From Blastococcus saxobsidens (GTDB taxonomy: Bacteria; Actinomycetota; Actinomycetes; Mycobacteriales; Geodermatophilaceae), in NCBI RefSeq assembly GCF_010682065.1, contig NZ_JAAGWG010000025.1, forward strand, positions 24,768 to 88,767: a stretch of 64,000 bases of DNA. Direction: 5' to 3'. The number at the start of each line of letters is the position of its first letter. Position 1 is the first letter of the stretch. A program made the position numbers and the translations under genes. Shown here piece after piece: positions 8,966 through 16,229 of the stretch. Under the pieces are notes generated by a model. It was not told the DNA's origin. It ran no database searches and worked only from the letters and a program-made list of their open reading frames with translations.

Positions 8966-10639
8966 TCAGGCGCGCAGCGCCACCGTGGCGGCGGTGCGCA
9001 GGTCCTTCGCCAGGGCGGCTTCGGCCCGCTGATCGGTGCGGACGACGACGATCCGCGGCCCGCCCAGCGCCAGGGCGCCGGGCAGCTCCCCGGCCGACCC
9101 CACCCGCGACGCCGACCAGCCCAGCGCGGTGGCCACCGCCACGAGGTCCCGCCCGTGCGGCGTGCCGAACACCCGGCGGTAGTCCGCGGCGTAGCGGTCC
9201 TCCCCCGGCTCCAGCTGGGCGAAGATGCCGCCGCCGTCGTTGTCCGGGACGACCACGGTGAGGTCCGGCCGCGCCTCGCCCTCGCCGAGCAGCAGGCCAG
9301 TCAGGTCGTGCAGGAAGGTCAGGTCGCCCATCAGCGCGAACACCGGCCCCGGATGGGTCAGCGCGGCACCCACGGCCGTGGAGATCGTGCCGTCGATCCC
9401 GGCCGCCCCCCGGTTCGCGAGCACGGTGACGTCGGCCCGCGGCACCGCCAGCCGGTCGACGTCGCGCACCGGGGTCGAGGACCCCAGCACGAACAGCGCG
9501 CCGGGCGGGAGTGCCGCGACGACGTCGCGCGCGAGCCGGGCGGCTGTCAGCGGAGCCGCCGGGTCCAGCACCGCGTCGACGGCGGAGCCGACCCGCTCGG
9601 CAGCGGCCCGCCAGGTCGCCGCCCACTCGGTGTCGACGTCCCCGTCGGCCCCGATGAAGAGCCGCGAGACGCGGGAGCTGGACCGGACGGCGTCGGCCCA
9701 CCGGGGGGAGGCGCTGACCGTCTCCACCGTCACCGCGGGATCGGCCAGCAGCGCGTTGACCGGCCGGGAGAGCGTCGGCCGGCCCACGACCAGCACGGAG
9801 TCCGGCCGGTGCGCGGCCAACCAGTCGCGCGCGCCCAGCAGCAGGACCCCACCCCGCAGCGCACCGCCCCAGCGCCCGCTGCTCGGCTCGGCGACCACGG
9901 GCCAGGGGACGTCGCCGTCGAGCCCGGGTGCGGCGTGCAGCGGACCGTCCCCGGCGATCACGAGCGTCCGCGGGGGCAGCCGGTGCGCCGTGGCCGCGTA
10001 GCCGGGCGCGCGCTCCGCCGCGGTCCAGGGAGCGCTGCCGGGCCGCCCGGCCCACGGACCGGTGAGCTCGCCGGGCTCGTCGTCGGGCATCAGCGGCTCG
10101 CGCAGCGCCAGGTTCAGCTGCACCGGGCCCGGGTCGTCCGACAGGGCACCCGAGGCCACCGTCAGCGCCTTGGCCACCAGCGAGCGCCAGTAGCGGTTCT
10201 GCGCCTCCTCGCGGCCCGCCTCGGGCACACCGACGTCGACCGCCCAGCGCACCGCGCCGCCGTAGAGCCCGGCCTGCTCGATGGTCTGGTTGGCCCCGGT
10301 GGCGCGCAGCTCCGGCGGCCGGTCGGCGGTCAGCGCCAGCAGCGGTACCCCGGCGGCGTCGGCCTCCAGCACCGCTGCGTGCAGGTGCGCGGTGGCCGTC
10401 CCCGACGTCGTCAGCACCGGCACGGGGCGCCCGGACGCCTTGGCCAGCCCGAGCGCGAGGAACGCGGCCGTCCGCTCGTCGATGCGCACGAAGAGCCGCA
10501 ACCGGCCGTCCCGCTCGGCGGCGGCCAGCGCGAGCGCGACCGGGGCGGAGCGGGAACCGGGGGCGAGCACCGCGTCGGTCACCCCGCCGCGGACCAGCTC
10601 GTCGACCAGCACCCGCGCGAAGGCGGTGGAAGGGTTCAC
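8966..10639 (-). CDS. menD: SEPHCHC synthase
   Basis: MenD is a thiamine-diphosphate enzyme that joins isochorismate and 2-oxoglutarate in menaquinone synthesis. The 557-residue product starts MNPSTAFARVLVDELVRGG at GTG 10639. LAPGSRSAPVALAL is at residue 24, TSGTATAHLHAAVLEADAAG near residue 76, NRGAAGIDGTISTAVGAALT near residue 407 and the diphosphate-binding region LMGDLTFLHD near residue 436. The start codon overlaps the menC stop by 4 bp (GTGA), so the open frame further upstream is not part of the gene. Confidence 0.95.
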   Translation of the reverse strand: MNPSTAFARVLVDELVRGGVTDAVLAPGSRSAPVALALAAAERDGRLRLFVRIDERTAAFLALGLAKASGRPVPVLTTSGTATAHLHAAVLEADAAGVPLLALTADRPPELRATGANQTIEQAGLYGGAVRWAVDVGVPEAGREEAQNRYWRSLVAKALTVASGALSDDPGPVQLNLALREPLMPDDEPGELTGPWAGRPGSAPWTAAERAPGYAATAHRLPPRTLVIAGDGPLHAAPGLDGDVPWPVVAEPSSGRWGGALRGGVLLLGARDWLAAHRPDSVLVVGRPTLSRPVNALLADPAVTVETVSASPRWADAVRSSSRVSRLFIGADGDVDTEWAATWRAAAERVGSAVDAVLDPAAPLTAARLARDVVAALPPGALFVLGSSTPVRDVDRLAVPRADVTVLANRGAAGIDGTISTAVGAALTHPGPVFALMGDLTFLHDLTGLLLGEGEARPDLTVVVPDNDGGGIFAQLEPGEDRYAADYRRVFGTPHGRDLVAVATALGWSASRVGSAGELPGALALGGPRIVVVRTDQRAEAALAKDLRTAATVALRA

Positions 10640-11604
10640 GCGGCGAGCACCTCGTCCAGCCGGGTGCGCCAGCGGGCGGCGGTCGCCCCGCTCGCGGCGA
10701 CGCCGGCCAGCCGGTCGGGCTCGCGGGCACCCACCGGCAGGGCGCCGTCGACCGGCAGCAGCGGGGACGACGTCACGTCGCCGGTGAACAGCGCGACCGT
10801 GGCCAGGCCGCAGGCGAACGGCAGCTCGGGCAGCGCGGCGGCCAGGGCCACCCCGGCGGCGATGCCGACCGAGGACTCCAGCGCGGAGGACACCACGCAC
10901 GGCAGGCCGTGTGCCTCGGCCACCCGCAGCGCCGCACGGACGCCGCCGAGCGGCTGCACCTTGAGGACGACGACGTCGCAGGCCTCGCGCAGGTCCACGC
11001 GCAGCGGGTCGTCGGCCCGGCGCACCACCTCGTCCGCGGCGACCCGGACGTCGATCCGGCGGCGCAGCGCGGCCAGGTCGGCCAGGCCGGCGCACGGCTG
11101 CTCGACGTACTCCAGGCCGGCCGCGGCGTCGAGCTCCCGGATGCGGGCGACCGCCGTGTCGACGTCCCAGGCGGCGTTCGCGTCCACCCGGATGGCGCCG
11201 GCGGGCCCCAGCGCGTCGCGCACCGCCTCCACCCGGGCCCGGTCCTCGGCGGCGGACTGACCCGGCTCGGCGACCTTCACCTTCGCGGTGCGGCAGCCCG
11301 AGCCGGCCACGATCGCGTGCGCCCGCTCCGGGCCGACCGCCGGCACGGTCACGTTCACCGGCACGGAGCTCCGCACCGGCGCCGGCCAGCCCTCGAGGGC
11401 GGACTCCACCGCCGAGGCCCACCAGCGCCGGCTCTCGGCGGCGTCGTAGTCCCAGAACGGGGAGAACTCGCCCCAGCCGGCCGGGCCGCGCAGCAGCACC
11501 CCGTCGCGGACGTCGATGCCGCGGAAGCGGCTGCGCAGCGGCACCTCGTAGACGGCGAGCTCGGTGATCCCCGCCGGCAGCGCGGCGGCGGGGGCGGCGG
11601 TCAT
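10636..11604 (-). CDS. menC: o-Succinylbenzoate synthase
   Basis: MenC is an enolase-superfamily dehydratase that makes o-succinylbenzoate. The 322-residue protein has the expected barrel residues: TAKVKV (catalytic lysine pair) near residue 109, VDANAAWD, YVEQPC and ADEVVR as metal ligands, and VVLKVQPLGG with the second catalytic Lys. The N-terminal capping region GWGEFSPFWDYDAAESRRWW is typical of actinobacterial MenC. ATG at 11604 lies 7 nt after a TACGCT hexamer, so a leaderless mRNA is likely. It is translationally coupled to menD. Confidence 0.94.
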   Translation of the reverse strand: MTAAPAAALPAGITELAVYEVPLRSRFRGIDVRDGVLLRGPAGWGEFSPFWDYDAAESRRWWASAVESALEGWPAPVRSSVPVNVTVPAVGPERAHAIVAGSGCRTAKVKVAEPGQSAAEDRARVEAVRDALGPAGAIRVDANAAWDVDTAVARIRELDAAAGLEYVEQPCAGLADLAALRRRIDVRVAADEVVRRADDPLRVDLREACDVVVLKVQPLGGVRAALRVAEAHGLPCVVSSALESSVGIAAGVALAAALPELPFACGLATVALFTGDVTSSPLLPVDGALPVGAREPDRLAGVAASGATAARWRTRLDEVLAA

Positions 11605-11614
11605 GGTGATCAGC

Positions 11615-11674
11615 GTAGGAGAAGGACCCCCTGCCCCCCGCCACTCGCAGGCTCGCGGCGGGTCCCTGCAGGGG
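11615..11674 (+). repeat. Dispersed intergenic repeat, copy A (between menC and menE)
   Basis: The first of five related elements of about 50-60 bp in the window. Shared blocks are GTAGGAGAAGGACCCCC, CTGCCCCCC, CACTCGCAGGCTCGCGG and GGGTCCCTGCAGGGG. CCCGCC and GGCGGG arms can form a hairpin around the CTCGCAGGCTCGC core. Here it lies between two divergent start regions; its left end overlaps the menC -10 hexamer, so it is not simply a terminator. Confidence 0.75.
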
Positions 11675-11679
11675 CCGAA

Positions 11680-11685
11680 TACGCT
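11680..11685 (+). promoter_or_regulatory. -10 hexamer of menE (leaderless)
   Basis: TACGCT ends 8 nt before the menE GTG. The same TANNNT-to-start spacing of 6-8 nt without a Shine-Dalgarno sequence recurs at many genes in this window. Confidence 0.5.
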
Positions 11686-11693
11686 CGTCCCTC

Positions 11694-12863
11694 GTGGGTG
11701 GGAGGTGGGCAGGCGGCACGGGCAGGCAGCTCACCGTCGTGCCCGCGGCCGAGCTCTCCGACGACGAGGTCCGCGCCGCCCTCGACGGCAGCCGTCCCCT
11801 GGCCGTCCTCCCCACCGGACCTCCGGCCGTCGTCGACGCCGCCCGCGCCGCGCTCCGCCCCGACGAGCCGCTGGAACCGGGCACCGACCTCGTCGTCGTC
11901 ACGTCCGGCTCGACCGGCGGCGGCCGGGGCGTGCTGCTCACCGCCGCCGCGCTGCGCGCCTCGGCGACCGCGACCCTCGACCGGATCGGCGGCCCGGGCA
12001 GCTGGCTGCTGGCGCTGCCGGTGTCGGCGATCGCCGGCCTGCAGGTGGTCTGCCGGGCCCTGCTGGGCGGCCGGGCCCCGACCCGGCTCCCCTCCGGCGG
12101 GACGCTCGCCGACGCCGTGGCCCGCATGCCGGCCGGCGACCGCCGCTACACCTCCATGGTCCCCACGCAGCTGCGGCGCTGGCTGGACACCGAACCCGAC
12201 GCGCTGCGGGCCTTCGACGCGGTCCTGGTGGGCGGCGCGGCCGCCGATCCCGCGCTGCTCGACCGCGCCCGGGCCGCGGACGTCGCCGTCGTCACGACCT
12301 ACGGCATGACCGAGACCGCCGGCGGGTGCGTCTACGACGGGGTGCCGCTCGACGGCGTCGGCGTCCGGGTCGCCGACGGCGGGCCCGCAGGACCCGGCGG
12401 CGGGGGGATCGAGCTGGCCGGGCCCACCCTCGCCCTGGGCTACCGCGGCGACCCCGAGGGGACCGCCGCCGCGTTCGCCGACGGCTGGTTCCGCACCCGG
12501 GACGCCGGCACGCTGGACCCCGACGGCCGGCTCACCGTGCACGGCCGGCTGGACGACGTCGTCGTCTCCGGTGGGGTCAACGTCGCCCCGGCCGCGGTCG
12601 AGGCCGCGCTGCGCGAGCACCCCGCCGTCGCCGACGCCGTCGTATTCGGCCACCCCGACCCCGAGTGGGGGCAGCGGGTCGTCGCCGCCGTCGTCCCCGT
12701 GGGCACGGCGCGACCCGACCTGGCCGAGCTGCGCAGCTGGGTCGCCGACCGCCTCGGCGCCCCGGCCGCACCGCGCCGGCTGCACCTGCTCGACACGATC
12801 CCCACCCTGCACACGGGCAAGCCCGACCGCCGCGCCGTCGCGGCCCGCACCCCGGAGGTCTGA
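11694..12863 (+). CDS. menE: o-Succinylbenzoate--CoA ligase
   Basis: An AMP-forming ligase that activates o-succinylbenzoate with CoA. At 389 residues it is the short actinobacterial type, with a reduced N-terminal domain. Motifs: P-loop-like VVVTSGSTGGGRGVLLTAAA near residue 68, TTYGMTETAGG near residue 201, DGWFRTRDAG near residue 262, and the C-terminal catalytic Lys in LHTGKPDRRAV. GTG at 11694 is the start. The stop overlaps the menA ATG by one base (TGATG), so the two are coupled. Confidence 0.93.
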   Translation: MGGRWAGGTGRQLTVVPAAELSDDEVRAALDGSRPLAVLPTGPPAVVDAARAALRPDEPLEPGTDLVVVTSGSTGGGRGVLLTAAALRASATATLDRIGGPGSWLLALPVSAIAGLQVVCRALLGGRAPTRLPSGGTLADAVARMPAGDRRYTSMVPTQLRRWLDTEPDALRAFDAVLVGGAAADPALLDRARAADVAVVTTYGMTETAGGCVYDGVPLDGVGVRVADGGPAGPGGGGIELAGPTLALGYRGDPEGTAAAFADGWFRTRDAGTLDPDGRLTVHGRLDDVVVSGGVNVAPAAVEAALREHPAVADAVVFGHPDPEWGQRVVAAVVPVGTARPDLAELRSWVADRLGAPAAPRRLHLLDTIPTLHTGKPDRRAVAARTPEV

Positions 12864-13732
12864 TGGCCACCCCCGCCCAGTGGCTGGCCGGAGCCCGCCC
12901 GCGCACGCTGCCCGCCGCGCTGGCGCCCGTGCTCGTCGGCACCGGCGCGGCCGTCGCCCTCGACGGTTTCCGCCTCGGCCCGGCCCTGCTCGCCCTGCTG
13001 GTCGCCCTGGCCCTGCAGGTCGCGGTCAACTACGCCAACGACTACTCCGACGGCAAGCGCGGCACCGACGCCGACCGGGTCGGCCCCATGCGGCTGGTCG
13101 GCTCGGGTGCGGCCACCCCGCGCCAGGTGCTGGTCGCGGCGCTGCTGTCCTTCGCCGTCGCGGGCGTGGCCGGGCTCGCGCTCGCCGCCCTCTCCAGCTG
13201 GTGGCTGGTGGCGGTCGGCGCGGTGTGCATGGCGGCGGCCTGGACCTACACCGGCGGCCCGCTGCCCTACGGCTACCGGGCGCTCGGCGAGGTGTTCGTC
13301 TTCGTCTTCTTCGGCCCGGTCGCCGTCGTGGGCACGACCTTCGTGCAGACCCGCAGCGTGGAGTGGCTGGCGTTCGCGGTCTCGGTGCCGATCGGGCTGC
13401 TGATCGTCGCGATCCTGGTGGTCAACAACCTGCGCGACCTGGCCGGTGACGCCGAGGTGGGCAAGCGCACCCTCGCCGTCCTGCTGGGCGACCGGGCGAC
13501 CCGGCTGCTGTTCGCCGGCCTCTTCGTCGTCGCCTTCGCCGTCGTGGCCGCCGTCGGCGCGACTCGGCCCTGGGCGCTGCTCGGACTGGCTGCCGCTCCC
13601 CTGGCTGTGACGCCGGCGCGCACGGTGCTCTCCGGAGCGCGCGGGCCGGCGCTGATCGCCGTCCTCCAGGCCACCGGGGTGGTCACCCTGGTCACCGGGG
13701 TGCTGCTCGGGGCCGGGCTCGCGCTCAGCTGA
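12863..13732 (+). CDS. menA: 1,4-Dihydroxy-2-naphthoate polyprenyltransferase
   Basis: A UbiA-family membrane enzyme that attaches the prenyl chain to dihydroxynaphthoate to give demethylmenaquinone. The 289-residue product starts MATPAQWLAGARPRTLPAAL and has about eight transmembrane helices. The two Asp-rich prenyl-diphosphate motifs are NYANDYSDGKRGTD near residue 52 and NNLRDLAGDAEVGKRT near residue 190. It is coupled to menE and convergent with the DUF4229 gene. menB and menH were not found in the window. Confidence 0.95.
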   Translation: MATPAQWLAGARPRTLPAALAPVLVGTGAAVALDGFRLGPALLALLVALALQVAVNYANDYSDGKRGTDADRVGPMRLVGSGAATPRQVLVAALLSFAVAGVAGLALAALSSWWLVAVGAVCMAAAWTYTGGPLPYGYRALGEVFVFVFFGPVAVVGTTFVQTRSVEWLAFAVSVPIGLLIVAILVVNNLRDLAGDAEVGKRTLAVLLGDRATRLLFAGLFVVAFAVVAAVGATRPWALLGLAAAPLAVTPARTVLSGARGPALIAVLQATGVVTLVTGVLLGAGLALS

Positions 13733-13744
13733 GCGCGGGCCGGC

Positions 13745-14080
13745 TCACTCGGTGCCGCTGAGCCGCTTGCGCAGGTCCTCCTTCGCCGCCTTCCGGGCGA
13801 CGGCGCGGGCGGCCAGCGCCTCGGTCAGCCGGTCCCGGGAGGGGCGCAGCAGCAGGTAGGACACCGGCATCGACAGCAGCAGGCCGAAGAGCAGGCCGGG
13901 GAAGCTGCCGAGCCCCACCAGCCACAGGATCAGCACCAGCGCCGCGGTGATGGACAGCCGGCCCACCACGTACATGAGCGCCCAGGGCAGCACCGCGGGC
14001 GGCGTCGCCGTCCCGCCGGCCGGGCCCACGGGCGCAGCGGCGCCGGCCGGGGTGCTGCCGGTCGTCTTCTTCTCAGCCAT
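13745..14080 (-). CDS. DUF4229 domain membrane protein
   Basis: A 111-residue protein with a Pro/Ala/Gly-rich N-terminal 30 residues, two closely spaced transmembrane helices (about 31-75) and a basic C-terminal helix from LLLRPSRDRLTEALAAR onward. This matches the DUF4229 family, found next to menaquinone genes in many actinobacteria; its function is unknown. It starts inside the last 8 bp of the Lrp/AsnC gene, so the two are probably co-transcribed. Confidence 0.8.
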   Translation of the reverse strand: MAEKKTTGSTPAGAAAPVGPAGGTATPPAVLPWALMYVVGRLSITAALVLILWLVGLGSFPGLLFGLLLSMPVSYLLLRPSRDRLTEALAARAVARKAAKEDLRKRLSGTE

Positions 14081-14501
14081 GGCGGCCCTCCCACTTGGTC
14101 GACAGGACGACCGTCGTCCGGGTCCGAGCGACCCCTCTGATCCGGTTCAACGCGTTGACGGTGGCCTCGAGTGCCGGGATGTCGGTCACGCGCACCTTCA
14201 GCACGTAGCCCTCGCTGCCGGCGACCCGCCAGCAGTCCTCGATGCCGGGGACCTCGCGCATCGCCGCCTCGAGGCCGGTGTCGTCCACCGAGTCGCTCTC
14301 GATGACCCCGATGAGCGCGGTGACGTCCAGCCCGACCGCCGACGGCTCGACCACGGCGCGGTAGCCGGTGATCACGCCGGCTGTCTCCAGCTTGCCCACC
14401 CGCTCGTGCACCGCGGGTGAGGAGAGCCCGACCTGACGCGCGAGCTCGGCGTAGCTGGCGCGACCGTTGGCGCGCAGCAGATCGATCAGCTGCTGGTCCA
14501 C
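14073..14501 (-). CDS. Lrp/AsnC family transcriptional regulator
   Basis: The 142-residue product has an N-terminal winged helix-turn-helix (about 1-55, with ASYAELARQVGLSSPAVHER as the DNA-binding helices) and a C-terminal RAM/AsnC ligand domain with GSEGYVLKVRV. It is expected to be an octameric DNA-binding protein sensing an amino acid or similar ligand; the effector cannot be told from sequence. The GTG at 14501 is the only usual start, because an in-frame stop lies inside the palindrome just upstream. The adjacent perfect 24-bp palindrome is the obvious candidate for its own operator. Confidence 0.9.
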   Translation of the reverse strand: MDQQLIDLLRANGRASYAELARQVGLSSPAVHERVGKLETAGVITGYRAVVEPSAVGLDVTALIGVIESDSVDDTGLEAAMREVPGIEDCWRVAGSEGYVLKVRVTDIPALEATVNALNRIRGVARTRTTVVLSTKWEGRHG

Positions 14502-14530
14502 CGCGTCGATGGGAGTTCTCCGTCCTCGCC

Positions 14531-14554
14531 CGTGAGCGGGACGTCCCGCTCACG
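14531..14554. promoter_or_regulatory. Perfect 24-bp palindrome, likely operator
   Basis: The arm CGTGAGCGGGAC (14531-14542) is followed without spacer by its exact complement GTCCCGCTCACG (14543-14554). It lies between the divergent lrp gene (start 14501) and a small membrane-protein gene (start 14607). It covers about +1 to +24 of a transcript from the lrp -10-like GATACT (14566-14561), and the -35 side of the TACGCT hexamer (14577-14582) of the rightward gene. Confidence 0.7.
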
Positions 14555-14606
14555 GCACCGAGTATCCCGACGGTCGTACGCTGGTGTCCGACGAGGGGGT
14601 GGGCCC

Positions 14607-14822
14607 GTGGTTTTCCTGGTGTTTCTCTTGCTGGCGGTCGTCGTGGTGCTGGTGGTGGTGCGCGCCGCGATCGCGTCCGGCAGGCCGGACGGTCCGCCGC
14701 GCGCCGGCCGGGCTCCGCGCCGGCCGCAGGGGCCGGTGCGCCCGATCGCGCCGGACGACGACCCCGAGTTCCTGCGCGAGCTGGGCCGCCGCGCCCGCAA
14801 GGACGACGGCTCGCCCGCCTGA
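14607..14822 (+). CDS. Small single-pass membrane protein (71 aa)
   Basis: GTG at 14607 follows a GAGGGGG ribosome-binding site. The product starts MVFLVFLLLAVVVVLVVV, a single transmembrane helix, then has a Pro/Arg-rich linker and an acidic-basic tail containing DDDPEFLRELGRRARKD. The family is not named, but the architecture resembles small conserved actinobacterial proteins. It is divergent from the Lrp regulator and shares the palindrome region, so control by that regulator is possible. Confidence 0.65.
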   Translation: MVFLVFLLLAVVVVLVVVRAAIASGRPDGPPRAGRAPRRPQGPVRPIAPDDDPEFLRELGRRARKDDGSPA

Positions 14823-14823
14823 C

Positions 14824-15138
14824 CTAGGCCGCGGGAGCGGACCCGAACAGCCGGCGCCACCCGCGTCGCGGCCGGGCCTGCTCGGCCCTGACCGCGACGT
14901 CCTGGACGTCCTGCTCGTCCTGGTCCTCCTGCCCGGCACCGCCGGGCCAGCCCACGGGGGCCTCCCCGGGCTCGGGAGCGGTGGGCGCCGGCGGGACCGG
15001 CCAGCCCACGTCGCCGCCGTCGCCACCGGACGCCGGGTCCCCCCGGCGCGCGCCCGTGCCGTCGGCGGCCCGTTGCGCCAGCGCGGCGGCGACCAGCGGG
15101 TGCGCCGAGGCGCCGTCGGCCGCGGCGTGCCTACCCAT
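14824..15138 (-). CDS. Hypothetical protein (104 aa, disordered)
   Basis: ATG at 15138 is preceded by a GGAGG Shine-Dalgarno sequence. The product is Gly/Pro/Asp/Glu-rich, with GQEDQDEQDVQDV in the middle and a basic Trp-containing end PRRGWRRLFGSAPAA. There are no membrane segments, and no function is recognised. It is convergent with the small membrane protein, one base between the two stop codons. Confidence 0.55.
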   Translation of the reverse strand: MGRHAAADGASAHPLVAAALAQRAADGTGARRGDPASGGDGGDVGWPVPPAPTAPEPGEAPVGWPGGAGQEDQDEQDVQDVAVRAEQARPRRGWRRLFGSAPAA

Positions 15139-15263
15139 GCCGCACCTCCGCGCCGGCCCGGCTGCTGTCCCTGTGCTCCATGCGGGCATGGAAGCACGGG
15201 CCTGCGACATCCGTCACCGGTGCCGGCCGCGGCTCTCCCCCGGACGGGCGTACCGCCGGGGCC

Positions 15264-16229
15264 TCAGCCGACGTCGGCGTAGCTGTGCAGGCCGGTGGAG
15301 ACCAGGTTGACGAACGTCAGGTTGAAGATCATCACCGCGAGCCCGACCACGTTCACCCAGGCCGCCGGGCGACCGCGCCAGCCGGCCGTCGTGCGGGCGT
15401 GCAGGTAGGCGGCGTAGACCACCCAGGCGACGAACGACCAGGTCTCCTTCGGGTCCCACCCCCAGAACCGGCCCCAGGCGGCCTCGGCCCAGATGGCGCC
15501 GGCGATGACCGCGAACGTCCAGATCGGGAAGCCGAAGACGGCGGTCCGGTGCGCCAGCCGGTCGAGCACGTCGGCCGAGGGCAGCCGGGACACGAAGCCC
15601 GTGCCGGCGTCGGCGCCCGGTCGCGAGCGCACCAGGTACAGCACGCTGGCGATGCCGCTCACCATGAAAACGCCGAACCCGAGGATCGCGGCGCTGACGT
15701 GGATGGCCAGCCAGTACGACCGCAGGGCGGCGACCACCGGCGCGGCCTCGGTGTAGAGGCCCAGGCCGATCGCGACGAGGGCGAGCACGACGGGTCCGAG
15801 CACGAAGACGCCGATGTGCCGCAGGTTGGGCGTGCGCAGCGCCAGGCCGGTGTAGGCCACGACGGCGACCAGCACGACCGCCGTCGCGAACTCGTACATG
15901 TTGCCCCAGGGCAGGCGGTCGACCGCCATGCCGCGGGTGACGAGGACGCCGGTGTGGGCCAGCGCGCCCAGCGCCGTCACGCCGATCGCGATCGCACCCC
16001 AGCGGTTGCCCTGGTCCGTGCCGCCGGCCGGTCGCGGCGCGGCCTGCGGCGCGTCGTCCAGGAGGACGCCGCCGGACGCGGACGCGGAGGCGCCGACCAC
16101 CTCGCGGGTGCGCTCGGTCCGTCGGCCGAACGCCAACTGGGCGCAGAAGGCGACCAGGGCGACGGAGTAGAGCGCGACGCTCACGGAGAAGAGGCTGTCG
16201 GACAGCTCGGCCAGCGCGGACTCAGTCAC
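15264..16229 (-). CDS. ccsB: Cytochrome c biogenesis protein CcsB (ResC/CcsA type)
   Basis: The haem-handling membrane subunit of the system II (Ccs/Res) cytochrome c synthase. The 321-residue product has about eight transmembrane helices and the tryptophan-rich haem motif WGRFWGWDPKETW near residue 255, flanked by conserved His residues. GTG at 16229 gives the start VTESALAELSDS and overlaps the resB stop by 8 bp. It is the last gene of the resA-ccdA-resB-ccsB series. Confidence 0.95.
   Translation of the reverse strand: MTESALAELSDSLFSVSVALYSVALVAFCAQLAFGRRTERTREVVGASASASGGVLLDDAPQAAPRPAGGTDQGNRWGAIAIGVTALGALAHTGVLVTRGMAVDRLPWGNMYEFATAVVLVAVVAYTGLALRTPNLRHIGVFVLGPVVLALVAIGLGLYTEAAPVVAALRSYWLAIHVSAAILGFGVFMVSGIASVLYLVRSRPGADAGTGFVSRLPSADVLDRLAHRTAVFGFPIWTFAVIAGAIWAEAAWGRFWGWDPKETWSFVAWVVYAAYLHARTTAGWRGRPAAWVNVVGLAVMIFNLTFVNLVSTGLHSYADVG

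Noticed and set aside
10640..12127. Upstream extension of the menD frame to 12127
   Set aside because: The extension is antisense to menE and out of frame with menC; GTG 10639 overlaps the menC stop and gives the normal MenD N-terminus.
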